Assembly (NCBI GenBank): GCA_036488085.1
Contig: DASXHZ010000092.1
Coordinates: forward strand, 1 to 64,000
Direction of reading: 5' to 3'
DNA: 64,000 nt
From: DASXHZ01 sp036488085
GTDB lineage: Bacteria > Acidobacteriota > Thermoanaerobaculia > Gp7-AA8
How positions within the stretch are numbered: the stretch's first letter is position 1; each line of letters opens with the position of its first letter. The notes under the pieces are model-generated. The model did not search any database, was not told the origin of the DNA, and was given only the letters and a program-made list of their open reading frames with translations. Position numbers and translations under genes: made by a program. Shown here one piece after another: positions 32,550 to 40,683 of the stretch.

Positions 32550-33922
32550 TGGCGCGCGTTCTGGTTGTCGACGACGATGAAGGCATCCGCGAGAGCGCGG
32601 CGCTCGCGCTGGAGAAGGTCGGGCATCGCGTATTTCGCGCGAGCGACGCGGAGTCGGCGATGCAACTCCTCCGCGAGCACAAAGTCGACGTCGTGGTAAC
32701 CGACATCTACATGCCGGGACAGAACGGCATCGCGCTGCTCCAGGCGGTCGTCGAGCGCCGCGATCCGCCGCGCGTGATCCTGATGACCGGCCGCGGAACA
32801 ATCGAGACGACCGCGCTGGCGCAAAGAGCCGGCGCGTTCGACTACCTCGCGAAGCCGTTCGAACTTTCGGAGCTGATCGAGCGCGTTGCCGCAGCGGTGC
32901 GGAAGAGCGAGCCGGCCCGGGAGCCGATCGAGCCGGGGCCGCCGACGCGCATCGTCGGCAGCGACCGCGCGATGGTCGAGATTTACAAAGCCGTCACGCG
33001 CGTCGCGTCGCTCAATGTTCCGGTGCTGATCCGTGGCGAGAGCGGCAGCGGCAAGGAGTTGGTCGCACAGTCGATCCACGACCTCGGCTCGCGCGCCGAC
33101 GGCCCGTTCATCGCGATCAACTGCGGTGCGATCCCAGACACGCTGCTCGAAAACGAGCTATTCGGCTCGACGCGCGGCGCGTACACCGACGCGCGGCAGG
33201 AGCGGCGTGGCGCGCTCTCACGCGCCGACGACGGGACGTTGTTCCTCGACGAGATCGGCGACATATCGGCGGCGTTCCAGGTGAAGCTCCTCCGCTTCCT
33301 GCAGGACGGCATGGTGACGCCGCTCGGCTCGGAGAAGAGCCACCACGTCGACGTCCGCGTCATCGCCGCGACGCATCGCGACGTCAAACAACTCGTGGCC
33401 GAGGGACGCTTTCGGGAGGACTTGTACTACCGGCTCGCCGGATACGAGATTCGTGTTCCGCCGTTGCGCGAGCGGCGCTCCGACATCCCGCTGCTCGTCG
33501 ATCACTTCCGGCGCAAGGTCGCCGAGGAGATGCACCGCGAGCCGATCGCCGGCCCCTCGCGATCGGTGCTCGACGCTTTCGAGGCGCATCGGTGGCGGGG
33601 AAACGTTCGCGAGCTCGAGCAAGTCATACGAAGGATGGTGATCGACTCGGGTGCGCTCGTGGATGCCGAGGCGGCGAAACAGGTCCTCCGCGAGACCTCT
33701 GTCATCCTGAGCCGCGAAGACGGCGAGGGACCCGTTGCTGAAACGAATGAATCCGTTCCCCTCGGCTCCCTCGACGACGCCGAACGAAAGCACATCGTCG
33801 CTGTCCTCCGCGCCACCGCCGGAAATCAAACGCAAGCGGCATTCATTCTAGGGATCGAGCGGAAGACGCTCGCCCGAAAAATCAAGCGGTACAACATCAC
33901 GTCTGACGAGGCCCCGTCATGA
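32549..33922 (+). CDS. NtrC-family sigma54-dependent response regulator
   Basis: The 457-residue protein has a receiver domain (Asp51 in VVVTDIYMPG, Lys in YLAKPFE), a sigma54-interaction AAA+ domain (Walker A RGESGSGKE near 163, Walker B DGTLFLDEIGD near 230) and a Fis-type HTH (NQTQAAFILGIERKTLARK). The GAFTGA loop reads GAYTDA, a variant found in several members of the family. Between the AAA+ and HTH domains, residues about 385-395 come from a half copy of repeat family A. Coupled by overlap to its kinase and to the FecR gene. Confidence 0.93.
   Translation: MARVLVVDDDEGIRESAALALEKVGHRVFRASDAESAMQLLREHKVDVVVTDIYMPGQNGIALLQAVVERRDPPRVILMTGRGTIETTALAQRAGAFDYLAKPFELSELIERVAAAVRKSEPAREPIEPGPPTRIVGSDRAMVEIYKAVTRVASLNVPVLIRGESGSGKELVAQSIHDLGSRADGPFIAINCGAIPDTLLENELFGSTRGAYTDARQERRGALSRADDGTLFLDEIGDISAAFQVKLLRFLQDGMVTPLGSEKSHHVDVRVIAATHRDVKQLVAEGRFREDLYYRLAGYEIRVPPLRERRSDIPLLVDHFRRKVAEEMHREPIAGPSRSVLDAFEAHRWRGNVRELEQVIRRMVIDSGALVDAEAAKQVLRETSVILSREDGEGPVAETNESVPLGSLDDAERKHIVAVLRATAGNQTQAAFILGIERKTLARKIKRYNITSDEAPS
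33701..33733. repeat. Repeat family A, diverged half copy, inside the NtrC regulator
   Basis: GTCATCCTGAGC and GGCGAGGGACCC correspond to the ends of one family A arm, with extra bases in the middle. It is translated in the linker before the HTH domain as VILSREDGEGPV. Homology is plausible but weaker than for the other copies. Confidence 0.45.
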
Positions 33923-34620
33923 AGATCGTCATCGCTTCACTCATTGCGCTCACCGCCGTTTCCGCGCTCGCGGAGACGCCGGTCGACTACCGCTTCGATA
34001 CCGTCAAACGCACCGTGACCGTGACGACGCCGAAGTCCGAGGTGAAGGCGGAGGCGGGGACGAAAGCGGTGAGCGGCGACAAGGTACACACGGGATGGTT
34101 CTCGTACGCGCTGATCGCCAGCAAAGAGCACGGCGCGAAGTTCGAAATCTTCAGCTCGACCGACGTCGAGCTGGCGGGCAACGAGCCGGGCGTGCTGCTG
34201 TCGCTGAACCGCGGAACGATTCACGCGATGTTCGACAAGATCCTCGGGAGCGAGCCGCGCGTCGTGAAGACGCCGGGAGCCCTGCTCGCCGTCCGCGGCA
34301 CGCAGTACAGCGTCGAGGTCAACGAGAAAGGGCAGACCACGCTCGGCGTGTTCGAAGGAACGGTCGAGGTGCGCTCGCGGCTGAGGAAGGAACCGACGCT
34401 GGTGCACGCCGGCGAGGCGGTCGGCTTCAGCGAGCACGCGCCGCCCGCCCCGATGCCGATGCCGCGCAATATGGCCGGCGCTCCCCCCGCCATGCGCGGC
34501 GGCCCTCCCGGCGGTCACGGCGACTCTCACGGCGCCCCACCCCCCGGCAACGGCCACGCTGGCCCGCCTCCCGGCGGTGGCCACGGCGCGCCGCCGCCGC
34601 CGCCGGGCGGCCATCATTAG
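33919..34620 (+). CDS. Secreted FecR-domain protein with Gly/Pro/His-rich tail
   Basis: The 233-residue protein has a signal peptide (MKIVIASLIALTAVSALA). A FecR domain follows, with the motif TPGALLAVRGTQYSVEV near residues 113-130 and GVFEGTVEVRS. The tail from about 175 is low-complexity Gly/Pro/His (GGHGDSHGAPPPGNGHAGPP), possibly metal-binding. FecR domains occur in periplasmic sensing and surface proteins. ATGA overlap with the NtrC gene makes it the fourth gene of the operon, and it may be an effector of the system. Confidence 0.85.
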   Translation: MKIVIASLIALTAVSALAETPVDYRFDTVKRTVTVTTPKSEVKAEAGTKAVSGDKVHTGWFSYALIASKEHGAKFEIFSSTDVELAGNEPGVLLSLNRGTIHAMFDKILGSEPRVVKTPGALLAVRGTQYSVEVNEKGQTTLGVFEGTVEVRSRLRKEPTLVHAGEAVGFSEHAPPAPMPMPRNMAGAPPAMRGGPPGGHGDSHGAPPPGNGHAGPPPGGGHGAPPPPPGGHH

Positions 34621-34798
34621 GGACTGCTTCGTCGGGAACCGAGTTCCTCTGTACAACCTATTCGACTACCTCGAGGCTGGGGATTCTCTCGACAAGTTCC
34701 TAGCGTCCTTTCCTTCCGTCACTCGAGAGCAGGCAGTTGCCGCTCTAGAACTCGCGAAGGAGGCGGTCGGTGACGTTGCGACATCATTGCGGCGTTGA
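34619..34798 (+). pseudogene. 5-prime-truncated DUF433 (antitoxin-like) gene
   Basis: From 34619 the frame encodes RDCFVGNRVPLYNLFDYLEA and continues GDSLDKFLASFPSVTREQAV, typical of the middle and end of DUF433 proteins, which include VapB-type antitoxins. The first 20-25 residues of the family are missing, because the homology begins at the very end of the FecR gene. The only upstream ATG (34577) lies inside FecR in another frame and would add an arginine-rich leader. No toxin gene follows. It is probably a relic. Confidence 0.6.
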
Positions 34799-34960
34799 AT
34801 CGTATCGGAGTCGGGGAAACGATCGACGTCAAACCGCGACGTTAGGCCGACCGCGAACGCCCAGCCGAGTCATTCTGTGCCCATCCGCCGCGTCATTCTG
34901 ACGCGCACGACCGCGCCGCTACCCTCGGCGTCGCTGGCACCTCGATTGTCTTAGTGCGTG

Positions 34961-35030
34961 ATCCGTTACGCGTTATCCGTTATCGGAGAGCCGATGACGG
35001 ATAACGGGTGACGGATAACGGATAACGGAT
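34961..35030. repeat. Palindromic repeat family E, copy 2
   Basis: ATCCGTTACGCGTTATCCGT on the left is answered by ACGGATAACGGATAACGGAT on the right. It ends 4 bp before the AAGGAG ribosome-binding site of the sigma factor and so forms its 5-prime untranslated region. The remaining sequence from 34799 to 34960 shows no gene. Confidence 0.88.
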
Positions 35031-35047
35031 ACCAAGGAGCCGAAATC

Positions 35048-35596
35048 ATGAATCGCTCTCTCTTCACCGAAGTGACCGCGGCGGAGGCGTTCCGCAGCGG
35101 CGACGTCGCTGGATTCGACTGGCTGGTGGAGCGGTACCTCGCGAAGGCGAGCCGTGTTGCGAATGGAATCCTCCGCAGCGGGGAGGATGCCGAGGATCTG
35201 GCGCATGAGGCGTTCGTGAAGGCGTGGGATCAGCGGCAGCGTCTCATTGCGGGACGCGAGTTCGGGCCTTGGCTGATGCGGATCGTGCGCAACCTTGCGC
35301 TCGACCTGCTGCGGCATCGGCGCAGCGTGAGGCTCGAGCCGTTCGCGCTCGAGGCGATGGCGCCGCTCACCGATCGTCCGGACACGCTCGCGCATAGCCG
35401 CCTCCTGGGAGGCCGGATTCGCGACGCGTTCGAGCACCTGCCGCCGAGGCAGCGCACGGTGGCATCACTCTTTCTCGTTTACGGATTCAGGCACGCGGAG
35501 ATCGCGCGGATGACGAGCCTTCCGGAGGGGACAGTGCGTTCGCATCTGTCGGTCGCGCGCAAGCGGCTGCGACGGGAGCTAGCCGACGTGGCGTGA
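35048..35596 (+). CDS. ECF-type RNA polymerase sigma factor
   Basis: The 182-residue protein has region 2 (FDWLVERYLAKASRVANGIL, EDLAHEAFVKAW) and region 4 (LPPRQRTVASLFLVYGFRHA, TSLPEGTVRSHLSVARKRL). A strong AAGGAG sits 8 bases before the ATG. No anti-sigma gene follows; the next gene is convergent. Its target regulon cannot be read here. Confidence 0.92.
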   Translation: MNRSLFTEVTAAEAFRSGDVAGFDWLVERYLAKASRVANGILRSGEDAEDLAHEAFVKAWDQRQRLIAGREFGPWLMRIVRNLALDLLRHRRSVRLEPFALEAMAPLTDRPDTLAHSRLLGGRIRDAFEHLPPRQRTVASLFLVYGFRHAEIARMTSLPEGTVRSHLSVARKRLRRELADVA

Positions 35597-35893
35597 CTGT
35601 TCGGGAACGGGGGCGGCGGCGTCGAGCGCCGATTCCAGCTCGTGGAGCACGTCCGCCGGATCGAGGTTCATCGCATTCGCGATCTGGATGAACTCGATGA
35701 CGTCGAGCCGGCGCGTCCCGTTTTCGACCTTCGAGAGGTATGACGGCGGGAGGCTGAGGCGTCCTGCGACGTCGAACTGCTTGAGCCCGGCGCGTTCGCG
35801 TGCGCGGGCGAGGACGTTGCCCAGGATGCGGAGTTCGGTCGCGAGTTTGGCCTTCGTGGAAATACGGTCGTGACCGCCTGTGGGGGACGTCAT
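35579..35893 (-). CDS. XRE-family HTH regulator
   Basis: The 104-residue protein has a Cro/C1-type HTH: ARERAGLKQFDVAGRLSLPP followed by SYLSKVENGTRRLDVIEF. The C-terminus is a short variable tail. ATG at 35893 is chosen; ATG at 35920 would add nine residues. Its end overlaps the end of the convergent sigma-factor gene by 18 bp. Confidence 0.82.
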   Translation of the reverse strand: MTSPTGGHDRISTKAKLATELRILGNVLARARERAGLKQFDVAGRLSLPPSYLSKVENGTRRLDVIEFIQIANAMNLDPADVLHELESALDAAAPVPEQSRHVG

Positions 35894-35961
35894 CAACAGA
35901 AGAACGCTGCGACTCCCCATTTCGTTGAATCCACTCTGCGAGATGATGTCGGCGGTGCACG

Positions 35962-36759
35962 ATGCGACGACTCCTCCTTCTATTCACCGCGGTGTTCCTC
36001 GGCTGTCAGACGGCGCCGATGCGTGAGACCGGATTTCTGGCGCGCTCGCTGACGATCGGCGCGACGTCGTATCCGTATGTCGTCTACGTCCCGCGCGACT
36101 ACGACGCGGCGCGTGCGTGGCCGGTGATCCTCTTCCTCCACGGCTCGGGCGAGCGCGGGACGGACGGCTGGCGCGAAACGATCCACGGCGTCGCGAACAC
36201 GATCCGCTTCGACCCGGCGCGGGTACCGGCGATCGTGGTCTTCCCGCAGGCGCCGCCTGAGACCCGGTGGCTCGACGAGCCGGCGGACGCCGCGATGCTG
36301 GCGCTCGACCACGCGATCGCGGAGTTCCACGGCGACGAGTCGCGCGTCTACATCACCGGCCTCTCGATGGGCGGCTACGGGACGCTGCACCTCGCGATGG
36401 CGCATCCGAACCGCTTCGCCGCTGCGGTCGTCGTCTGCGGCGGTTTGCTGCCGCATCCGACCACGACGGCCGTCCAGCAGTCGCCACTGACGACCGGCGG
36501 CGACCCATACGCGATCGCCGCGAGCAGGCTCCGCGAGCTCCCGATGTGGTTCTTCCACGGAAAGGACGACAACGTCATCCCGATCGACGAATCGCGGCAC
36601 CTGGTCGACGAGCTCCACCATGCTGGCGCGTGCGACGTCCACTTCACCGAGTACGAAGGCGTCGGCCACGGCGCCTGGGACCGCGCGTACGGGGAAGCAG
36701 CGATGTGGAACTGGTTGTTCGAGCAGAAGCGCGTAGAATCTTCGACGACGAGCCGATGA
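35962..36759 (+). CDS. Lipoprotein alpha/beta hydrolase (esterase, Poly(3-hydroxybutyrate)-depolymerase-like)
   Basis: The 265-residue protein has a lipobox (LLLFTAVFLGC). The oxyanion strand is VILFLHGSGERGTDGW, the nucleophile lies in ITGLSMGGYG, the acid in FHGKDDNVIP and the histidine in VGHGAWDRAY. Family members are secreted esterases; the substrate is unknown. Start and lipobox agree. Confidence 0.85.
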   Translation: MRRLLLLFTAVFLGCQTAPMRETGFLARSLTIGATSYPYVVYVPRDYDAARAWPVILFLHGSGERGTDGWRETIHGVANTIRFDPARVPAIVVFPQAPPETRWLDEPADAAMLALDHAIAEFHGDESRVYITGLSMGGYGTLHLAMAHPNRFAAAVVVCGGLLPHPTTTAVQQSPLTTGGDPYAIAASRLRELPMWFFHGKDDNVIPIDESRHLVDELHHAGACDVHFTEYEGVGHGAWDRAYGEAAMWNWLFEQKRVESSTTSR

Positions 36760-36957
36760 CGACCTTTGAGGCAGAGTTGGCTTTTGAGTGGCGTCTTTCA
36801 CTACAAAAATCTCCGACCTTGTTTCGTCAGGTCCCGTTCTTCAACTCTCCGTCGGAGCTTCTCGCGAGTTCATTCTCGCAATCGGTTCGCTTGCGAGGGA
36901 CTTGAGTCCACCCCATCCGGTGACGGCCACGCTGTCGCTGGGAAACTCAAATCAGAA
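36760..36957. other. Non-coding gap
   Basis: Nearly 200 bp between the hydrolase and the phosphatase, more AT-rich than its surroundings. No gene, hairpin or clear promoter is seen. Confidence 0.4.
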
Positions 36958-37395
36958 ATGAGCGTGCTCGACCTTACGAAGCTGTATCAGATCGACGATG
37001 ACGGGCTGCTGTTCATCTCTCCGGTCATCAAGGACTGGTCGATTCTCGAGGCGCATGGGATCGACACGGTCATCGACATGGAGGGGGGCCTCGATGAGTG
37101 CATCCCGACCGTGCCGGGGCAGTGTCTCTACATCTACTTTCCGATTGAAGACGAGGAGTTGCCGAACATGCGGCGGCTGGACGCCGTCGCGACACTTGGT
37201 GCCTCGCTCATCGAGGGAGGACACCGAGTGCTGTCGCACTGCGGGATGGGTTTCAACCGCTCCGCTCTCGTCGCCGGCCGCATTCTCCACCGCCTCGGGA
37301 TGCCGGGGCCGCAGGTCGTCGAGCGGCTTCGCGAGCGGCGCGCGGGCTCGCTGTTCAATCAGATCTTCGCATCGCACCTCCTCGAGCTTCCCTAG
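36958..37395 (+). CDS. Dual-specificity/tyrosine protein phosphatase
   Basis: The 145-residue protein has the cysteine phosphatase P-loop HCGMGFNRSALVAGR near residues 96-110 and a general acid candidate in IEDEELPN. A PTP-like fold this small resembles bacterial dual-specificity phosphatases. Starting at MSVLDLTKLY avoids a long unlike leader. The substrate and the partner kinase are unknown. Confidence 0.82.
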   Translation: MSVLDLTKLYQIDDDGLLFISPVIKDWSILEAHGIDTVIDMEGGLDECIPTVPGQCLYIYFPIEDEELPNMRRLDAVATLGASLIEGGHRVLSHCGMGFNRSALVAGRILHRLGMPGPQVVERLRERRAGSLFNQIFASHLLELP

Positions 37396-37403
37396 CGCCT
37401 CCT

Positions 37404-37472
37404 CGTGTGGCGCAGGGCTTCCAGCCTGCGCTCGGGCGGGGCGGGGCGCGGGCTGAAAGCCCACGCCACACG
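37404..37472. repeat. Palindromic repeat family G
   Basis: CGTGTGGCGCAGGGCTTCCA and GCGGGCTGAAAGCCCACGCC plus ACACG form imperfect inverted arms around a G-rich spacer. The element lies between the phosphatase and amidase genes. Only one copy is seen in this window. Confidence 0.75.
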
Positions 37473-37500
37473 GGAGCGCGGTGCACAGTAAGATCGGGCG

Positions 37501-39198
37501 ATGCAGAATCGCCGTCTCGCACTCGCCCTCCTTCTGTTCGCGTTCATGGTTCCGGTGTTCGGTGCGCCTAAGAAAACCGAGAAGCCGTTCACGGTGGTCG
37601 AGGCATCGATCGCCGACATGCTGGCGGCGCTGAAGTCCGGACGGGTCACGTCGCATGAGCTCGTGCAACAGTACCTGACGCGCATCGCGACGTACGAGGA
37701 CAAGCTGCACGCGATCATCACCGTCAATCCGAAGGCGCTGGAGGAAGCGGACGCGCTCGACCGGGAGCGCGCGGCCGGTCACATCCGTGGTCCGCTGCAT
37801 GGCATCCCAATCGCGCTCAAGGACAACATCCAGACCACGAACATGCCGACGACCGGCGGCGCGCTGGCGTTCGCGGGGCTGACGCCGCCGTACGAGGCGA
37901 CGCTGACGAAGAACCTCCGCGACGGCGGCGCGATCATCATCGCGAAGACGCAGATGACGGAGCTCGCGAACTGGGTGGCCGGCAATCCCTCGATGCCGAA
38001 CAACTACAACTCGCTGAACGGCTACGGCTTCAATCCGTACGACCCGCGCCGCGATCCGCGCGAGGCGAGCGGCGACGGACGGGCGGTGCTCAACACGGGC
38101 GGGTCGAGCTCCGGCGCCGGCACTGCGGCGAGCTTCTGGGCCGCGAACGTCGGGACGGAGACCTCCGGGTCGATCCTCAGTCCATCGAACCAGAACATGC
38201 TCGCGGCGGTGAAGCCGACGGTCGGCCGTGTCAGCCGCTACGGCGTCATCCCGATCACGGCGGACCAGGACACGCCCGGCCCGATGGCGAAGTTCGTCTA
38301 CGACGCCGCCACGCTCCTCGGCGTCCTCGAAAGCAACAACCCCGACCCCAACGATCCGGCGACGAGCCGCTGCACGCCGCCGTCGAATCACGACTACACG
38401 CAGTTCCTGAAGAAGGACGGCCTCAAGGGCGCACGCATCGGCATTCCGCGCGCCGGCTTCTTCGACAAGATCCAGTTGCCCGGTAGGGAGAAGCCGGGCG
38501 GCGGCCTCAATCCCGAACAGGCGAAGGCGATGGCCGACGCGATCGCGGTGCTGAAAGAACAGGGCGCGGTGATCGTCGATCCGGCCGACATCCCCAGCGT
38601 CGTCGACAAGGACGCGAACAACAACTTCTTTCTCTGGGGCGTCTGCGGCGACATGGACGACGTGAAGGAGAAGAAGTGCTCGACGGTTCTCGCCTACGGC
38701 ATGGAGCGCGACTTCAACAAGTGGCTCGCGTCGCTCGGCAAGGACGCGCCGGTGAAGTCGCTCACGGACCTCCGCGAGTGGAATCGGAAGCACGAGAAGA
38801 TGGGGACGATCAAGTACGGGCAGTCGCTGCTCGACATCTCGGACGCCATGGATCAGGACCTCTTCCGCGCGCGTTACGAGGCCGACCGCGCGCGCGACAT
38901 CCAGCTCGCCGCAACGCATGGTATCGACGAGGTGATGAAGGCCGACAATCTCGACGCGCTGCTCTTCCCCGGACCGGGCGGAGCCGGCGTGGCCGCGCGG
39001 CCCGGCTATCCGACCGTGATCGTGCCGTATGCGATGGTGCCGAATGCGCCGACGCCCGCGTTCCCCGAGGGGTTCAACGCGAAGCCGCAGCCGTTCGGCG
39101 TCAGCTTCAGCGGGATGGCGTGTAGCGAGCCGACACTGCTGCGTCTCGCGTATGCGTTCGAGCAGGCGACGATGAAGAGGGTGGCGCCGCTGCCGTGA
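37501..39198 (+). CDS. Secreted amidase-signature enzyme
   Basis: The 565-residue protein has a signal peptide (LALALLLFAFMVPVFGA). The Ser-cisSer-Lys triad of the amidase signature family is visible: Lys in IPIALKDNIQT, cis-Ser in NTGGSSSGAGTAA and nucleophile Ser in GTETSGSILSPS. Unlike GatA it is exported, as are many secreted amidases that hydrolyse amide bonds of peptides or small molecules. The native substrate is unknown. Followed immediately by repeat family D. Confidence 0.92.
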   Translation: MQNRRLALALLLFAFMVPVFGAPKKTEKPFTVVEASIADMLAALKSGRVTSHELVQQYLTRIATYEDKLHAIITVNPKALEEADALDRERAAGHIRGPLHGIPIALKDNIQTTNMPTTGGALAFAGLTPPYEATLTKNLRDGGAIIIAKTQMTELANWVAGNPSMPNNYNSLNGYGFNPYDPRRDPREASGDGRAVLNTGGSSSGAGTAASFWAANVGTETSGSILSPSNQNMLAAVKPTVGRVSRYGVIPITADQDTPGPMAKFVYDAATLLGVLESNNPDPNDPATSRCTPPSNHDYTQFLKKDGLKGARIGIPRAGFFDKIQLPGREKPGGGLNPEQAKAMADAIAVLKEQGAVIVDPADIPSVVDKDANNNFFLWGVCGDMDDVKEKKCSTVLAYGMERDFNKWLASLGKDAPVKSLTDLREWNRKHEKMGTIKYGQSLLDISDAMDQDLFRARYEADRARDIQLAATHGIDEVMKADNLDALLFPGPGGAGVAARPGYPTVIVPYAMVPNAPTPAFPEGFNAKPQPFGVSFSGMACSEPTLLRLAYAFEQATMKRVAPLP

Positions 39199-39254
39199 GA
39201 GGTTACGAGGTTACGGAGTTGCGGGGTTTCGAAACCGCATAACCTCGCAACCTA
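39199..39254. repeat. Repeat family D, copy 2, between convergent genes
   Basis: AGGTTACGAGGTTACGGAGT ... GGTTTCG is answered by AAACCGCATAACCTCGCAACCT. It fills the whole space between the amidase stop and the stop of the convergent L,D-transpeptidase gene. Confidence 0.85.
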
Positions 39255-39902
39255 GTGTAAGAACACCGAGGTCGCTAGCCAGGCTTTGTCGGGGTAGTAC
39301 GCGAAGACCGCGCTCCCGCCACGAATCGTGTCGATGATCTTCTTCGAGACGAGGGATGAGACGGCGGGGCAGCCCCAGCTACGGCCGAGGCGGCCGAGGA
39401 CTTTGACGGCTTCGTAGCTGACGTACTCGGCGCCGTGAAGGACGATGGCGCGGTCCCACGCCATGTCGTTGAAGCCTTCGTCCAGCCCTTTGAGACGCAG
39501 CGAGTAGCCGTTGTGGCCGCTGTACGTGTCGGCGGTGACGAAGAGGCCGAGGCTCGATTCGAGGCTGCCGGGGTCGTTCGAGAACGCCGTCGTGACGTCG
39601 TTGCCGCTGTTCTTGCCATGTGCGACGAGCTCGCGGAAGAGCAGCTTGCTCGACGCGAGGTCGAACACGAAGAGCCGCGGCTGCGAGGAGGGGATGGAGT
39701 AGTCGATGACCGTCAGGAGGTCGCGGCGGTGCACCAACCCCTGCTCTTCCGCCTTTTTCGCCGCGCCCATCGCGAGGCGAAGTACGTCGGCTTTCAGCCC
39801 CGGCGCCTGCCGGAGCAGCGGCGAAAGGTCCTCGGCGGCGCGCGCTTTGGCGGCCGCGACAAAAAGGACCACGAATGCGATGGACGTTGCCAGGTGCTTC
39901 AT
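39252..39902 (-). CDS. Secreted YkuD_2-type murein L,D-transpeptidase-like protein
   Basis: The 216-residue protein has a signal peptide (ATSIAFVVLFVAAAKARA). The conserved catalytic region contains HGAEYVSYE and the cysteine in RSWGCPAVS. Members of this group link peptidoglycan peptides or attach proteins to murein. The start is that of the signal peptide; the longer frame is rejected. It is divergent from the lipoprotein gene at 40009. Confidence 0.85.
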   Translation of the reverse strand: MKHLATSIAFVVLFVAAAKARAAEDLSPLLRQAPGLKADVLRLAMGAAKKAEEQGLVHRRDLLTVIDYSIPSSQPRLFVFDLASSKLLFRELVAHGKNSGNDVTTAFSNDPGSLESSLGLFVTADTYSGHNGYSLRLKGLDEGFNDMAWDRAIVLHGAEYVSYEAVKVLGRLGRSWGCPAVSSLVSKKIIDTIRGGSAVFAYYPDKAWLATSVFLH

Positions 39903-39941
39903 ACCGATGAGTTTGGACGACGGCTTGGACGGCCGACGATG

Positions 39942-39961
39942 TTGGCAAAATAACATATTTC
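39942..39961. promoter_or_regulatory. AT-rich divergent promoter region
   Basis: TTGGCAAAATAACATATTT stands out in an otherwise GC-rich window and lies between the divergent L,D-transpeptidase and lipoprotein genes. TAACAT/TATGTT could serve as a minus-10 box in either direction. Confidence 0.35.
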
Positions 39962-40008
39962 GTCTGGCAAGTCTTGTGAACTTTTGAGAGGGCGTGAGGG
40001 AACACGAG

Positions 40009-40683
40009 ATGATCAGACCAAAGGCTTCATTCGCTGTCATCGCGGCGGCGGCGCTTCTCCTGCTGGCTGGCTGCGCCACGGCGCCATACGGCTACCGGAA
40101 CAACTATAGGTACGCCAACACGATTCACGGGACGGTGGACTACGTCGACGCGAACTCGCGCACGATCGCTCTCTACGACACGAACGGCTACGGCAGGACC
40201 GCGCGCCTCTTCTACGACCGCGACACGACCGTGTTCTGGCAGGGACGCAGTTATCAACCTGAAGCCCTGCAGCGCGGCGACCAGGTCGATGTGACGTTCC
40301 ATCAGGCCGGCAACTCGCTCGTCGCCGAGTCGGCGACCGTGACATACAACGCGAACAACAACGCGCCGGCGCCGTACCCGAACAACAACTACCCGAACCA
40401 GTACCCGAACCAGTACCCGAACCAGTACCCGAACCAGAGCAACAGTTCGCTCATCCGCGGGACGGTGCGATACATCGACACGAATTCGCGGACGATCCAG
40501 ATCGACCAGAACGGGAGCGCCATGACGGTGTCGTACGACAACGGAGTGCGGGTCGACGTCAACGGGCAGCTCTATCCGGTGACGAACCTCGAGCGCGGGG
40601 ATCTTGTGGAAGTGCAGGCGCAGGGGGACGGCAACGACCTCGTTGCGAGCCGGATCACGCTGATCCGGGACGTGCGGCGTTAG
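40009..40683 (+). CDS. Lipoprotein with duplicated beta domain and YPNQ linker
   Basis: The 224-residue protein has a lipobox (AALLLLAGC). Two homologous halves are visible: IHGTVDYVDANSRTIAL with ALQRGDQVDVTF, and IRGTVRYIDTNSRTIQI with NLERGDLVEVQ, each resembling DUF5666-type OB-like domains. They are joined by a linker containing four exact YPNQ repeats. The function is unknown; surface location is inferred. The stop overlaps the convergent porin-like gene. Confidence 0.82.
   Translation: MIRPKASFAVIAAAALLLLAGCATAPYGYRNNYRYANTIHGTVDYVDANSRTIALYDTNGYGRTARLFYDRDTTVFWQGRSYQPEALQRGDQVDVTFHQAGNSLVAESATVTYNANNNAPAPYPNNNYPNQYPNQYPNQYPNQSNSSLIRGTVRYIDTNSRTIQIDQNGSAMTVSYDNGVRVDVNGQLYPVTNLERGDLVEVQAQGDGNDLVASRITLIRDVRR
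40390..40437 (+). repeat. 12-bp tandem repeat encoding YPNQ
   Basis: Four perfect copies of TACCCGAACCAG in a row encode the linker of the lipoprotein. Perfect copies suggest recent expansion and likely length variation between strains. Confidence 0.95.

Noticed and set aside
39970..40000. Sigma54 promoter before the lipoprotein (TGGCAAGTCTTGT)
   Set aside because: The minus-24 GG is present but the minus-12 GC is not, so it does not meet the consensus.
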